Position numbers and translations under genes: made by a program. Below the pieces are notes generated by a model. That model was not told where the DNA came from and searched no databases. It saw only the letters and a list, made by a program, of their open reading frames with translations. A stretch of 64,000 bases of DNA from Ruminococcus flavefaciens (GTDB taxonomy: Bacteria > Bacillota > Clostridia > Oscillospirales > Ruminococcaceae), in the NCBI GenBank assembly GCA_023662725.1, contig JAMPIL010000007.1, forward strand, positions 1-64,000, given 5' to 3'. Shown here piece after piece: positions 18,103 to 27,480 of this stretch (the stretch's first letter is position 1; the number at the start of each line of letters is the position of its first letter).

Positions 18103-19578
18103 TTACGCTTTATGTCCTCCAACTTGTCTGTTACGTTCAATAGCTGTAGCCCCATCCTGAAAATTCAGACCTTTTAAGATAGCGTTCTTGCCGTATTTAT
18201 CCTTGATAGACAACATTGCTTTTTGCAGACTATGCTCACGTTCAAGTGCAGCTTTTTCCTGTTCACGCTGACGCTCCAACTCGTCTACATCGTCAAACAG
18301 ACTATACTGAACGATTTCTTCTTTTGCTTCATTTTCTTGAACAACATGATTTGCCACCACATACATTCTGCGGACTAATAAATTCGGATCTGTTATTTTG
18401 TTATATAGTCTCAGAACTGCGTCCATAATCAATTTTGTCGATGAAGTCTGTCTGCCGATATTGATAGAACCATGTGCTTGTTTGGGAATGGTCTTTCCAT
18501 ATCTGTCCGTTTCAAGTTTACCTTTATAGCCTTTGGGTATGCCCGTATGATCATATCCTATAGTCAATACTATCTGGTCGGTAACAAGTCTTTTACGTAC
18601 CAGATCAAGCACAAGAAGTTCCGTCATTTCACGGACTATCAATTGTCCTTTTTGAAAGTCATATGGACATGATAATACCTGTCCCTGATTGATACTATGG
18701 TTTTCCGGTTTATAAGATTTTATAGCGGAAACAGGTGTTGGCTCATACCCCCATGCGTGATCGATAAGCAATTCCGCATTCACTCCGAATATCTTAAACA
18801 GCTTATCCTCACCGTATTCTGAAAATCTTGCAACGTCTCCCATTGTAAACAAACCTTCCGCTTCAAGCTTTTTTGAAATACCTTGTCCGATCCTCCAGAA
18901 ATCCGTGAGCGGACGATGACTCCATAGTTTTTTACGATAAGACATTTCATCCAGTTCTGCAATACGAACTCCGTCCTGATCTGCCGGCATTTTCTTTGCC
19001 ACAATATCCATTGCGATTTTTGCAAGATAGAGATTCGTACCGATTCCGGCAGTTGCTGTGATTCCGGTTTCACGCAGAACCTCACGAATCAGCTTCATAG
19101 CAAGCTCATGGGCAGTGCATTTATAGGTTTTCAGATAAGCGGTAACATCAATAAATACCTCGTCAATCGAGTAAACGTGAATATCCTCCGGAGCAATATA
19201 TCTGAGATACATTTCATATATCTTCGTGCTTACCTCCATATAGTGAGTCATTCGAGGAGGTGCAACAATTAAATCCAATTTAAGCGACGGATTTTTATCA
19301 AGTTCAGAAGCCAGACACGAACTGCTTGTAAATTCATGATACATATTGTTTTTCCGGCGTTTCTGATTTGCATTTTTCACCTTTTGTATGACTTCGAATA
19401 ATCTCGCTCTTCCTGGAATACCATATTTTTTCAGTGACGGTGTAACAGCAAGACATATCGTCTTTTCAGTACGGTTTTCATCAGCAACTACAAGATTTGT
19501 ATCCATAGGATCAAGTCCACGGTCTACACATTCAACCGAAGCGTAAAAACTTTTTAAGTCAATACAGATACACTGCAT
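18103..19578 (-). CDS. Y-family DNA polymerase (UvrX/UmuC-like)
   Basis: A 491-residue translesion polymerase. The first catalytic Asp is in CICIDLKSFYASVEC, and the second acidic cluster is YSIDEVFIDVTAYL. The helix-hairpin-helix thumb (FWRIGQGISKKLEAEG) and little-finger domain follow. The C-terminus (about 430-491) is Gln/Glu-rich and may be coiled. Length exceeds DinB (about 350) and fits the UvrX/ImuB-like group that pairs with YolD. It leads an operon with a consensus promoter at 19640-19668. No LexA-type operator was recognised. Confidence 0.9.
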   Translation of the reverse strand: MQCICIDLKSFYASVECVDRGLDPMDTNLVVADENRTEKTICLAVTPSLKKYGIPGRARLFEVIQKVKNANQKRRKNNMYHEFTSSSCLASELDKNPSLKLDLIVAPPRMTHYMEVSTKIYEMYLRYIAPEDIHVYSIDEVFIDVTAYLKTYKCTAHELAMKLIREVLRETGITATAGIGTNLYLAKIAMDIVAKKMPADQDGVRIAELDEMSYRKKLWSHRPLTDFWRIGQGISKKLEAEGLFTMGDVARFSEYGEDKLFKIFGVNAELLIDHAWGYEPTPVSAIKSYKPENHSINQGQVLSCPYDFQKGQLIVREMTELLVLDLVRKRLVTDQIVLTIGYDHTGIPKGYKGKLETDRYGKTIPKQAHGSINIGRQTSSTKLIMDAVLRLYNKITDPNLLVRRMYVVANHVVQENEAKEEIVQYSLFDDVDELERQREQEKAALEREHSLQKAMLSIKDKYGKNAILKGLNFQDGATAIERNRQVGGHKA

Positions 19579-19639
19579 ATTCCGAACACCTCCGATTGTT
19601 TCAAGAGCTTCTTAATGTTTGTGCTCTAATTATATAAAT

Positions 19640-19668
19640 ATTATATCATAGCCGTCAGGATGTGTCAA
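19640..19668 (-). promoter_or_regulatory. Consensus sigma-A promoter of the polymerase operon
   Basis: On the minus strand TTGACA (complement of 19663-19668) and TATAAT (complement of 19640-19645) are 17 bp apart. The GGAGG site of the polymerase gene follows about 40 bp downstream. Confidence 0.85.
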
Positions 19669-19721
19669 TCGCTGATTTATAAGAACCTGTATTCATTTCA
19701 GAAGAAAACGCAGAATAACTA

Positions 19722-19750
19722 TTGACATCGGATTGTTAATAATATATAAT
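19722..19750 (+). promoter_or_regulatory. Consensus sigma-A promoter of the GH43 pseudogene
   Basis: TTGACA (19722-19727), a 17-bp spacer and TATAAT (19745-19750). The promoter is still perfect although the gene behind it has decayed, which suggests recent loss. Confidence 0.85.
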
Positions 19751-19793
19751 AAAAATATACATAATTATTTCATTTTTTGAAAGGAGTTTAAAA

Positions 19794-21258
19794 ATGAAAA
19801 GTAAAATTTTAAAAAAGACAGCAGCTCTTGCCCTCTCAGGAGCAATGCTGTTTTCAGGAGCGTATGCCGGCACTCCCTCTGATATGACAATAGATGCTGC
19901 TTCTGACAAAGCTCGTGTATCAATTCATGATCCGTCGATTTTCAAAGCGGAGGACGGAACGTATTATGCATGGGGTTCACACATTGAAGCTGCCAAGTCT
20001 AAAGATCGACAGCTATTTCGGAACTAAAATTTCAGGCGGATATTATATGTCTGGGGAAGGACCTTTTATTGAGTATAATCCGGATAACGGATACTACTAT
20101 CTCTGGGTAACATATGGCGAACTTCTTTCCGACGCGGCTATAATATGCGTGTTTTTCGTTCCGAAAGCACGACAGGTCCTTTTTATGATGCGGCAGGAAA
20201 AACGGCAGTTTTAAGTCCGAATACAAATCTTGATTCTGTCGGATTAAAAGTAATGGGAAACTATAAATTCAGCAGTTTGGATAAAGCGTATATGGCTTGC
20301 GGACATAATTCGGTACTTCGTGACGACGATGGAAGATGGTATCTTTTTTATCACGCACGTTTTGATGACGGGTTTGAATTCCATGAGGTCCGTACTCATT
20401 CAATGTATTTTAATGATGAGGGATGGCCTGTTATCGCTCCATATGAATACAGCGGCGATGTTATGGCTGAATTTGGATATGAACCGTCAGATATAGTGGG
20501 AGATTATGAATTTATCAACCACGGCAATTCAACTTATGCTAATATTATTAATTACAGCAAAATTTCACTCACCGAGGACGGAAATATCAGCGGAGCAGTT
20601 GCCGGAACATGATCGCAGGCTGATGACAGTTCAGCCGAAGTGATAACTATCGGAAATCAGAAATATAGCGGATATTTCCTTGCAGTGCAGGATGAAAACG
20701 GCAAAAAGATAATGTCGTTTACAGCCGTGTGAAACAATAATCAGACAATATGGGGAGCACAGACTAAGTCTTTTTCGGACAAGAAAAGGGCAGGACTTAT
20801 CGACTATACAAATAATGATGCAGAACTTGTTATAGCTCCTGATATAGTAGGGGAAAGCAGCAAAACAGTGCAGTTCAAGCTTGTTAAAAGCGGAAGTTAT
20901 TATGGTATTGTTTCTAAGTGTTCAGCCGGAAAGAGTGGATTGGATGTGTTCGAATTGTCAACTGAAAACGGCGGAAATATAAATCGCTTCTCTTATAATA
21001 ATTATGATTGCCAGATTTGGAAAATAGAACCTGTACATCCGGCAGTACCCAGCGGAACTTACACTATAAAAAATCTGAATAGCGGACTTTTTCTTTCTGA
21101 AAATGACGCCAACGCAGTTCAAAGCAATTCTGCAAAGTAGACTTTAACAAAGCGGAGAACTTATTGATTGGTTTGCCGGAGATATTTGCAAAGACGGAAA
21201 AATTGACGCTTTTGATATGGTAATGATGAGAAAACTTATTATATCTGAAATAGTTTAA
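19794..21258 (+). pseudogene. Decayed secreted GH43 glycosidase with CBM13-like and dockerin modules
   Basis: An intact GGAG site and signal peptide (SGAMLFSGAYAG) lead into a GH43 five-blade start with the catalytic Asp in VSIHDPSIFKAEDGTYY. The frame then breaks at about 20025 and again near 20145. GH43-like sequence continues in other frames (GYYYLWVTYGE, then CGHNSVLRDDDGRWYLFYH) and is cut by TGA at about 20610 and 20730. A ricin/CBM13-like part follows (20868-21140, with QIWKIEP and YTIKNLNSG), and the second half of a dockerin (GDICKDGKIDAFDMVMM) ends at 21258 in yet another frame. The original product was probably a cellulosomal arabinan- or xylan-active enzyme. Confidence 0.88.
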
Positions 21259-21290
21259 AGTAGTAAACTAAAGAAGAATTTAAATTATAT

Positions 21291-21325
21291 AAATCTGTTC
21301 TTATTCTCATGAGAACAGATTTTTG
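21291..21325 (+). terminator. Terminator of the GH43 pseudogene
   Basis: AAATCTGTTCT and AGAACAGATTT form an 11-bp stem followed by further T residues. From here to 21582 there is no coding signal that I can support. Confidence 0.85.
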
Positions 21326-21582
21326 TATTTAGAAAACCCAAAGCTATGCCGGGGGATGTTTATTTGCAGAACAGCTTCCGGCAATATAGCCGAGAGTAAG
21401 GTATAACCTCAAAAGCTGTTCTGATAATTCTAAGTGCTATTGGGAAAAGTGAGTTTTGTTATATATTATCATCATTCATCTTCATTTGTCTGAGGAAGAA
21501 ATATCTTTGGACAAGTCCATTCTGCCTCATCTTCCGATCTTATGATAAGCTTGCAATGACGACCGGTTACATCTGCTATTCT

Positions 21583-21870
21583 CTATGTGAACAAATAGTT
21601 CTGTTTGTTATCACCATACAGCATAGAGCCGTCATTATAATTTGTCGGACCCATAAATGTGTGTGCATGATTGAGAGAATTCCCTTGCTTTTCGTTGTGT
21701 ATTCCCATTAATGCTTGATGATTTTCTGTGAACGGAGCGAAGATTTGTTGTGTAAACTCCATAGCTTTCTCAGTAGTTAGAGCAGTTTCGGGGGTGTATG
21801 ATGTCATATAATGGAACAGCGGAGTTTTGTATTGATTATTGAAAAACTCTGCTGTTTTTTTGAACTGCAT
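21583..21870 (-). pseudogene. Relaxase (mobilisation protein) fragment
   Basis: The 95-residue frame resembles the N-terminal nuclease domain of MobA/VirD2-like relaxases. It has LFHYMTSYTPETALTTEKAM followed by an acidic helix, ALMGIHNEKQ and the metal-binding HAHTFMGPTNYNDG, where relaxases have H.HxH plus an Asn-rich strand. The protein stops soon after this motif, while relaxases run to several hundred residues, so this is a remnant of a mobile element. It is antiparallel to the integrase fragment next to it. Confidence 0.6.
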
Positions 21871-21939
21871 AGCAGCGATTTTGGGATCATAAGAATTTAT
21901 TCCGAATCCTTTAGCTACAGATTATCGTCAACAGCAAGG

Positions 21940-22417
21940 ACTCTCGTTTCACGCTTTATCAAGATAACACAAGCGCTGAACCGAATTAGAAATCCTGATG
22001 CCAATGCCCCGAAGCGAACATTATTGCAAATCAATCCACCCAAAACAAAGCACTCCGTCCGTACAATTCCTTTCCTCCAAAAAATCGCTGAAATGCTGAA
22101 AGATTACAAATCTGAGCAGATATATATTCTCTTGAAAAGCGATCTTTGAGACACTGAGCTTGTATTCACTGCACCCAGCGGTAAAGCTTATGATCCAAGG
22201 GACTTTCAACGAGATTGCCACAATCTTCTTAAACGTCATGGAATTCATGATATCGGCGTTCACGGTTTGCGTCACTGCTTCGCCACACGTTCACTGCAAA
22301 ACGGTATATCGATCAAAACTCTTTCTGCTATACTCGGACATAATAGCTGTGCATTGCCATATTGACAGAGAGATCACAGCTACAGAAATAAGTTGTCTGA
22401 ACGATATGGTTGACTGA
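21940..22417 (+). pseudogene. Tyrosine recombinase (integrase) fragment with internal stop
   Basis: The catalytic half of a Tn916-type integrase is readable: NPPKTKHSVRTIPF, then after an in-frame TGA at 22147 TAPSGKAYDPRDFQRDC and the HGLRHCFATRSLQNG box with the HxxR motif, then LSAILGHNS. After that the frame slips, and the tail (HCHIDREITATEISCLNDM) is found in another frame up to 22417. The N-terminal arm-binding domain is missing. Non-functional. Confidence 0.8.
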
Positions 22418-22536
22418 ACAATTATATCATTATAATAGTATAATGCGAAGCTCCTACTATATCCGCCTCATTGGGGCGGCAAGCCATAATATATAAAAGC
22501 TCCTGTGAGTCGGTTCTTACGTTAGGAAAAACAATA

Positions 22537-22760
22537 TTGAAACCATTAAGGATCCCTGAAACTGTTGTCAATGACATCGAACGAGAGGCATACGAAAAGA
22601 ATACCACCTTTTCCGATGTTGCAAACTACAGGCTTCAACATTATAACGCTCCGCTTACCCCAGCACTTCTCGCCAAAATGCAGGATATTTCTAATCTTGC
22701 AACAGAAGCTACTAATTCAGTCTTCACCCACAAAAGCAAAAATAGTACAAATGGAGGTAG
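22537..22760 (+). pseudogene. Ribbon-helix-helix-like mobilisation protein remnant
   Basis: From a TTG at 22537 the frame reads LRIPETVVNDIEREAYEKN, FSDVANYRLQHYNAPLTP and a helical segment, which looks like an RHH DNA-binding accessory protein of mobilisable elements. The frame runs on past about 22740 into sequence that does not fit, so the 3' part is lost. Family assignment is tentative. Confidence 0.45.
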
Positions 22761-22822
22761 CTTTATTATGGAAATCTTTAAAGTAATTTTACACACGCAC
22801 GGCGGTTATCCCTACATAGACA

Positions 22823-23157
22823 GTGGAGCTAACTACCATATTGGCGACAGACAAGTTGTATTATCCCTCCAACGAAATAGAGCAGTACAAAGGTTATCTT
22901 ATTTCTGATATTGATCCTATCCGTGGAACAGTTACTTTTACTAACGGAGAGATGATTCATACAAGAGAGGTCGCGGACGATATTTCAGAAAAGGATATGC
23001 GTCGTATACAAATAAGAGAGACTATTCTTTCCCACTTTGAGAAGCAAAGTTTTTCAATAGGGGAATAAAAACGTTATCTCTGTTCTTTATTGACGAAGTA
23101 GCTAAGTATCGGCAATGCAATGAAAACAGCATTGACGAAATTGAGCAGAACAGATGA
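22823..23157 (+). pseudogene. C-terminal fragment of a DEAD-type / type III restriction Res-like helicase
   Basis: Residues such as DKLYYPSNEIEQYKGYLISD and RRIQIRETILSHFEKQ, then in the next frame GIKTLSLFFIDEVAKYRQ up to the stop at 23155, match the end of Res-type helicases carried by Clostridia mobile elements. The frameshift is at about 23060. Both helicase motor domains are absent. This is the last recognisable piece of the remnant stretch. Confidence 0.5.
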
Positions 23158-23250
23158 TATGAGTTGAATAATACGGCTATGAAGCCTGAATTGAAATTTT
23201 TATACTTCATAATTTTATGTGAATCAGTATCTCTTTTTCAAAGAGCCATG

Positions 23251-23319
23251 TGCATTTCATGACACAAATATGCATTTCATGCCACACCTATTGACAATGA
23301 AAAAATAAATATATAAAAT
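23251..23319 (+). promoter_or_regulatory. Regulated promoter module, copy A (upstream of the RiPP cluster)
   Basis: Two direct boxes, TGCATTTCATGACACA at 23251 and TGCATTTCATGCCACA at 23271, are 20 bp apart. TTGACA follows at 23291, again 20 bp on. After a 17-bp spacer comes TAAAAT (23314-23319) and then TAATTATAGA. The same order and spacing recur at 48924 and 62918. Direct repeats on one DNA face just above a -35 box suggest an activator such as a LytTR- or OmpR-type regulator. Confidence 0.8.
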
Positions 23320-24155
23320 TAATTATAGATCATTATTCTGGTTTTTATATCAAAAATACAAGATTTTGACTGTTTACTAAAAGTTTCTGCATACATTGGA
23401 ATTTTGTGTTATAACGAAAGATGACAGAAGCAGCGTGACATTTCATAAACGGTATGTTTTTCATGTGTAAAGTACTAATTTTTTCGGTGGGATATAATAT
23501 TTTTTATATGTTATATTTTATTTCGGCTTTTTATGCTATAATGTTACATAAAGATATTGACGAAATATCTGCAAATATTGCATGAAAATCGGAGATGATT
23601 TATTTGGACAAGTTGTCAATTGAGGATGATTGTATATTATCTTAAAGAGAAACTATTGCAAAAAGTAAAAAATTAGACGATTGATATATAAAATTAGGAA
23701 GAGTCTTATTGTTACAAAGTTTATTAAGTCTGATTTTCCAGTTCCAGCGGCAAAAACAACTTATTCATTAATACAGAATATTTTCTTCATGTGCCATGCA
23801 TTTCGAGAGTAACAATCTCGCTGTTAAAGCAGTTTAGTACATGAAGAATATAGAGATTACAGTCAGAGTTTTTATGTTTCTTCTTTGATTATTTTACTGT
23901 ACCTTATTTTCCTAATCTTTTATGGTTGACTATTATTTTTACCGGATTGTTTGGCGCCTATTAACAGCTCTTTGCAGTATAAAACTTCAGAGACTTTAAG
24001 ATACACTAAGTATAAACATACTGTTTGTAATTGATATGTATCGTATAATTCATCATAATAATCATTTTACACAAATAATTATATTATACTATTAGTAATC
24101 AAGTTATTATAATTATTTAATAAATAAATCTATATAATTATGTGGGAGAAAGAAT
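23320..24155 (+). other. Long leader between promoter copy A and the carrier protein gene
   Basis: This 836-base stretch has no full gene. It shares short blocks with the leader after promoter copy C: the first 11 bases (TAATTATAGAT), a T-rich GG element near 23478-23491, and a block at 23605-23642 that includes TTGGACAAG and TGTATATTATC. In that block the frame from ATG 23595 encodes 16 residues ending SIEDDCILS before a TAA, close to STEDNCILS in the copy C frame. A weaker open frame (KFIKSDFPVPAAKTTYS) lies near 23720-23815. It may be a decayed first gene of the operon. Confidence 0.45.
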
Positions 24156-24431
24156 ATGAAAAAACAAGAAGTAAAAGAATGTTTTAATCAAATTGTTCGC
24201 AACAGTTCAAGTACGAGCGCTATCAAGGAGTCAATTGATCCGGATTCCAATTTTATTGAAGATTTAGGATTTGATTCACTTGCAACCATAAAACTTATTT
24301 CTGATATTGAGGAAAAGTTTGATATTGAGTTTGATGTAAATGAGTTGGTATATGATGTTATTGGTTGTTACGGAACTCTTCTTGATAATGTGATGAGAAA
24401 AATTGAAAAGAAGGGCAGTGGCAATGTATAA
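24156..24431 (+). CDS. Acyl/peptidyl carrier protein
   Basis: A 91-residue carrier protein preceded by GGGAGA. The phosphopantetheine attachment site is intact (EDLGFDSLATIKLISDIEE, Ser in DSL), followed by EKFDIEFDVNEL. It is the first gene of the biosynthetic operon and overlaps the next gene, an adenylate-forming enzyme, so the two probably work as a loading pair: the enzyme activates a carboxylic acid and places it on this carrier. Discrete carriers are not part of a standard radical SAM RiPP pathway. Confidence 0.9.
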   Translation: MKKQEVKECFNQIVRNSSSTSAIKESIDPDSNFIEDLGFDSLATIKLISDIEEKFDIEFDVNELVYDVIGCYGTLLDNVMRKIEKKGSGNV

Positions 24432-25677
24432 GGATTTATTGAGTATTATAAACTATGCTTACAATAATTCGGCGTTTTACAAGAAGCTGTATGATAACTC
24501 GGATATAAAGCCGGAGGATATCAAATCTGAGGAAGATATCGCTAAGTTGCCGATAGTGACAAAGAGTATGATCCAAAGCGATCAGGAGAATGTGATCTCA
24601 GAGGAGTTCACGATATACCCGAAGTCGTCACTACTGGATGTTAAGCGTACATCAGGTTCTACTGGAAAGTATCTTAAGATATACTGGTATGATAAGGACG
24701 AAGTCAGATCTATGGTGCCTTTGTGGCTTGTTCGTAACAGAAAGTATAAAGTATCTCCGGATATGAATTTCAGCTCTTTTTATTCAACAATTTATAAAGC
24801 TAATAATATTGTTGATATGCAGGAAATAACCAAAGAAAATAACTATCTTGGTTTTTCTAAACTTGATCTTACTTACGAAAAGATGGTTGAGTATTACAAG
24901 ATGCTTATTGATTTTAAGCCTGTATGGATGATGCTTCAGCCGAGTATTGCGTATATGATGGCGGAAATCGTTAAGAGAGAAAAGCTTCCGACACTTTCAA
25001 GTCTTAAATATCTTGAGCTTAGCGGTGAATTTCTTTTTGATGAATACAGAAAAGAAATTGACGAAGTATTTGGCATCAAGTCTGTGAATATGTACGGCTG
25101 TAATGAGACTAATTGTGCTGCTATTGAACTTGATGATGGAAAACTGCATGTGCTTAAAGAAAATGTGTATGTAGAGGTTATTAAAAATGGAAAACCAGTA
25201 TTTGATGAAGAGGGCGATATATATATTACGTCTCTTAATAATCACGCCATGCCTTTCATCAGGTATGAAACAGGTGACAGAGGTGTTCTTTCCGATAATA
25301 ACGGTGATCTTATTCTTGACGTTAAGACAGGTCGCATAAGCGAGTATATTCTGCTTGAAAATGGCGAAAGGCTTAACAGCTATACTATTTCTGGAGCTAT
25401 GGAATACACCAATGAGAATATGCAAAATGTTATCAAGCAGTATCAGGCTATTCAGACGGGAATAAATGAATTTAAAATGGCTATGGTCATAGATCCTAAG
25501 TTCAGTGGCTGGAAAGAGGCAGTAGAAGAATGCTTCCTTGAAAACATCAAGAAAAATCAGCTTATAAACACCAATTGGAAATTTGAATGGACAGACTTGA
25601 TTTGTCCTGAAGCTGAAACAGGTAAATATAGATTTTTCAAAAATGAGATAGTGACAAATAATGAAAAAGCGGATTGA
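24424..25677 (+). CDS. PaaK/CapK-like adenylate-forming enzyme
   Basis: The start at 24424 overlaps the carrier gene by 8 bases. The 417-residue protein belongs to the phenylacetate-CoA ligase-like branch of the ANL superfamily. The P-loop is TSGSTGKYLKIYW near residue 80, the nucleotide motif is MYGCNETNCAAIE and the hinge region contains YETGDRGVL. The C-terminal subdomain is present. PaaK relatives in biosynthetic clusters often load a carrier protein rather than CoA. The acid it activates is unknown. Its end overlaps the exporter gene by 17 bases. Confidence 0.85.
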   Translation: MYKDLLSIINYAYNNSAFYKKLYDNSDIKPEDIKSEEDIAKLPIVTKSMIQSDQENVISEEFTIYPKSSLLDVKRTSGSTGKYLKIYWYDKDEVRSMVPLWLVRNRKYKVSPDMNFSSFYSTIYKANNIVDMQEITKENNYLGFSKLDLTYEKMVEYYKMLIDFKPVWMMLQPSIAYMMAEIVKREKLPTLSSLKYLELSGEFLFDEYRKEIDEVFGIKSVNMYGCNETNCAAIELDDGKLHVLKENVYVEVIKNGKPVFDEEGDIYITSLNNHAMPFIRYETGDRGVLSDNNGDLILDVKTGRISEYILLENGERLNSYTISGAMEYTNENMQNVIKQYQAIQTGINEFKMAMVIDPKFSGWKEAVEECFLENIKKNQLINTNWKFEWTDLICPEAETGKYRFFKNEIVTNNEKAD

Positions 25678-27466
25678 AGATTTAAAAAGTTTTTTCAATA
25701 TAATTGGCTTTAGTATGAAAATCAGCTTTAAAACTTCTAAGCTATATTTCATCTTAAATATTATAATATGCTGCTGTATTGCAGCTACTCCGTTTGCGTC
25801 AATTTACCTGGCCAGCAAGACCATAGGCTTTGTTACAGAGGGCCTTATGGGTGGTAAAACTAAGGATGAGATGATAAAAGGCTATGCTTTGCTTATCATT
25901 TTAACTCTGCTTTTGAATGTGGCAGAAAACGTATTACAATCTATCTCAATATATATTAGAAAGATGTACACCGAACTTATTAATTCAAAATTAAAAGTTG
26001 ACATAATGAAAAAAGCTGCTTTTCTGGAAATGAAACATTTCGACTCTCCGGATTTTTTTGATACGCTCAATGATGTCAATTACAATAGCTTTATGATTTC
26101 GGATATGGTTTTTGTTATTTTTGAGTTTTTTAGGTCGTTCGTACAGATGATAGTGGCATTTGTGAATATAGCACTGTGGAAGTGGTTTGCACCGTTAATT
26201 GTTCTTATTACGTCTGTACCAACGATGCTTGTTAAGCGAAAACAACTAGATTCTGAATATGTTTTTCAGAAGAGTAATATGAAATATGACCGTCAGATGT
26301 TTTATGTCACGAACATAGCTGTTGATAGAGAGTATTCCTCAGATGTTAAAATGTACGGTTTGTTTCCTGAACTTAAACACAAATATTCTGTCATCTGGAA
26401 AGAAATGTTTAACAAAAGGAGAAAGCTGATCAGAAAATACACAATACTTGCAATGCTGTTTGACTGTTTGCCGCATATTGTAATGACTATTTTTTTGATA
26501 ATACTTGGTATCAGCGTACTAAACGGCAATATGACTGTACAGAATTACAGCTATATAAATGGTCTTTTATCTCAGCTTAGTCCTTTAATACTTAATGTTA
26601 TTATTTGTTATGGCGTTATTTTCGACAGTAAGATACGTCTAAAAAACTATATGAGTTTTATGAATATGTCTACTGAAGATGATGATGTGGTCTGTGAAGA
26701 ATTTAATTGCAATGATTTTGAAATTGAATTCAGAAATGTTTATTTCAGATATAATGATAAAAGTGATTATGTATTAAAAGGGATCAGCTTTAAAATAAGA
26801 AGCGATAAAACCTATGCGTTGGTTGGTATGAACGGATGCGGAAAAACTTCGATAATCAAGTTAATACTCAGGTTTTATGAACCGACGGACGGTGAGATAC
26901 TTATTAACGGAAAAAATGTAAAATGTTATTCAGTAGATAGTATAAGAAAGCTGTTCAGTCCTATGTTTCAGAAATACAATAATTATGCATTTACCGTTAA
27001 GGAAGATATTTATCTCTCGGATATTGATAATAAAGCCGATGATAAGAGAACTATTTCGTCAGCGTTGCAGAGCGGTGCAGACGAATTTGTCAAGGATTTT
27101 GATGAAAAATATGATACATACCTCACAAGGCAGTTTGAGGATGGCGTTGATCTTTCAGGCGGACAGTGGCAGAAGATAGCGCTTTCAAGGACTATTTTCA
27201 GAGATTCTGTTATGTATATACTTGATGAACCTTCATCTGCGCTTGATGCTGAGTCTGAAGATGAACTCTTCATGAGTTTCGATAAGTTATTTGAAAATTC
27301 CGGAGCTATCCTGGTTTCTCACAGGTTATCTAACGTAAAAAAATGTGACAGTATAATTGTTATTGATGACGGCAAAGTGTTAGAAGAGGGAACACATGAG
27401 TATCTGATGGAGCATCCAAATAAATATGCACATATGTTTCAGATTCAGGCGAATAAGTATCAGTAA
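25661..27466 (+). CDS. ABC exporter (fused membrane and ATPase domains)
   Basis: A 601-residue half-transporter. Transmembrane helices lie in about residues 1-335, and the ATPase domain spans about 350-601 with Walker A LVGMNGCGKTS, signature VDLSGGQWQKIALSRT, Walker B VMYILDEPSSALDAES and the H-loop VSHRLSN. There is no N-terminal C39 peptidase domain, so leader removal must be done by another protein, presumably the subtilase-like product next door. It probably exports the finished peptide. Confidence 0.92.
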   Translation: MKKRIEDLKSFFNIIGFSMKISFKTSKLYFILNIIICCCIAATPFASIYLASKTIGFVTEGLMGGKTKDEMIKGYALLIILTLLLNVAENVLQSISIYIRKMYTELINSKLKVDIMKKAAFLEMKHFDSPDFFDTLNDVNYNSFMISDMVFVIFEFFRSFVQMIVAFVNIALWKWFAPLIVLITSVPTMLVKRKQLDSEYVFQKSNMKYDRQMFYVTNIAVDREYSSDVKMYGLFPELKHKYSVIWKEMFNKRRKLIRKYTILAMLFDCLPHIVMTIFLIILGISVLNGNMTVQNYSYINGLLSQLSPLILNVIICYGVIFDSKIRLKNYMSFMNMSTEDDDVVCEEFNCNDFEIEFRNVYFRYNDKSDYVLKGISFKIRSDKTYALVGMNGCGKTSIIKLILRFYEPTDGEILINGKNVKCYSVDSIRKLFSPMFQKYNNYAFTVKEDIYLSDIDNKADDKRTISSALQSGADEFVKDFDEKYDTYLTRQFEDGVDLSGGQWQKIALSRTIFRDSVMYILDEPSSALDAESEDELFMSFDKLFENSGAILVSHRLSNVKKCDSIIVIDDGKVLEEGTHEYLMEHPNKYAHMFQIQANKYQ

Positions 27467-27480
27467 CAGAGGGTGAAAAA

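Noticed and set aside
18103-19668. SOS (LexA) control of the Y-family polymerase operon
   Set aside because: I looked for a GAAC-N4-GTTC type operator around the promoter at 19640-19668 and did not see one.
24997-25752. Long minus-strand open frame opposite the PaaK-like gene
   Set aside because: It has no ribosome site, no recognisable domain and lies wholly opposite well-conserved coding sequence, so it is a shadow frame.
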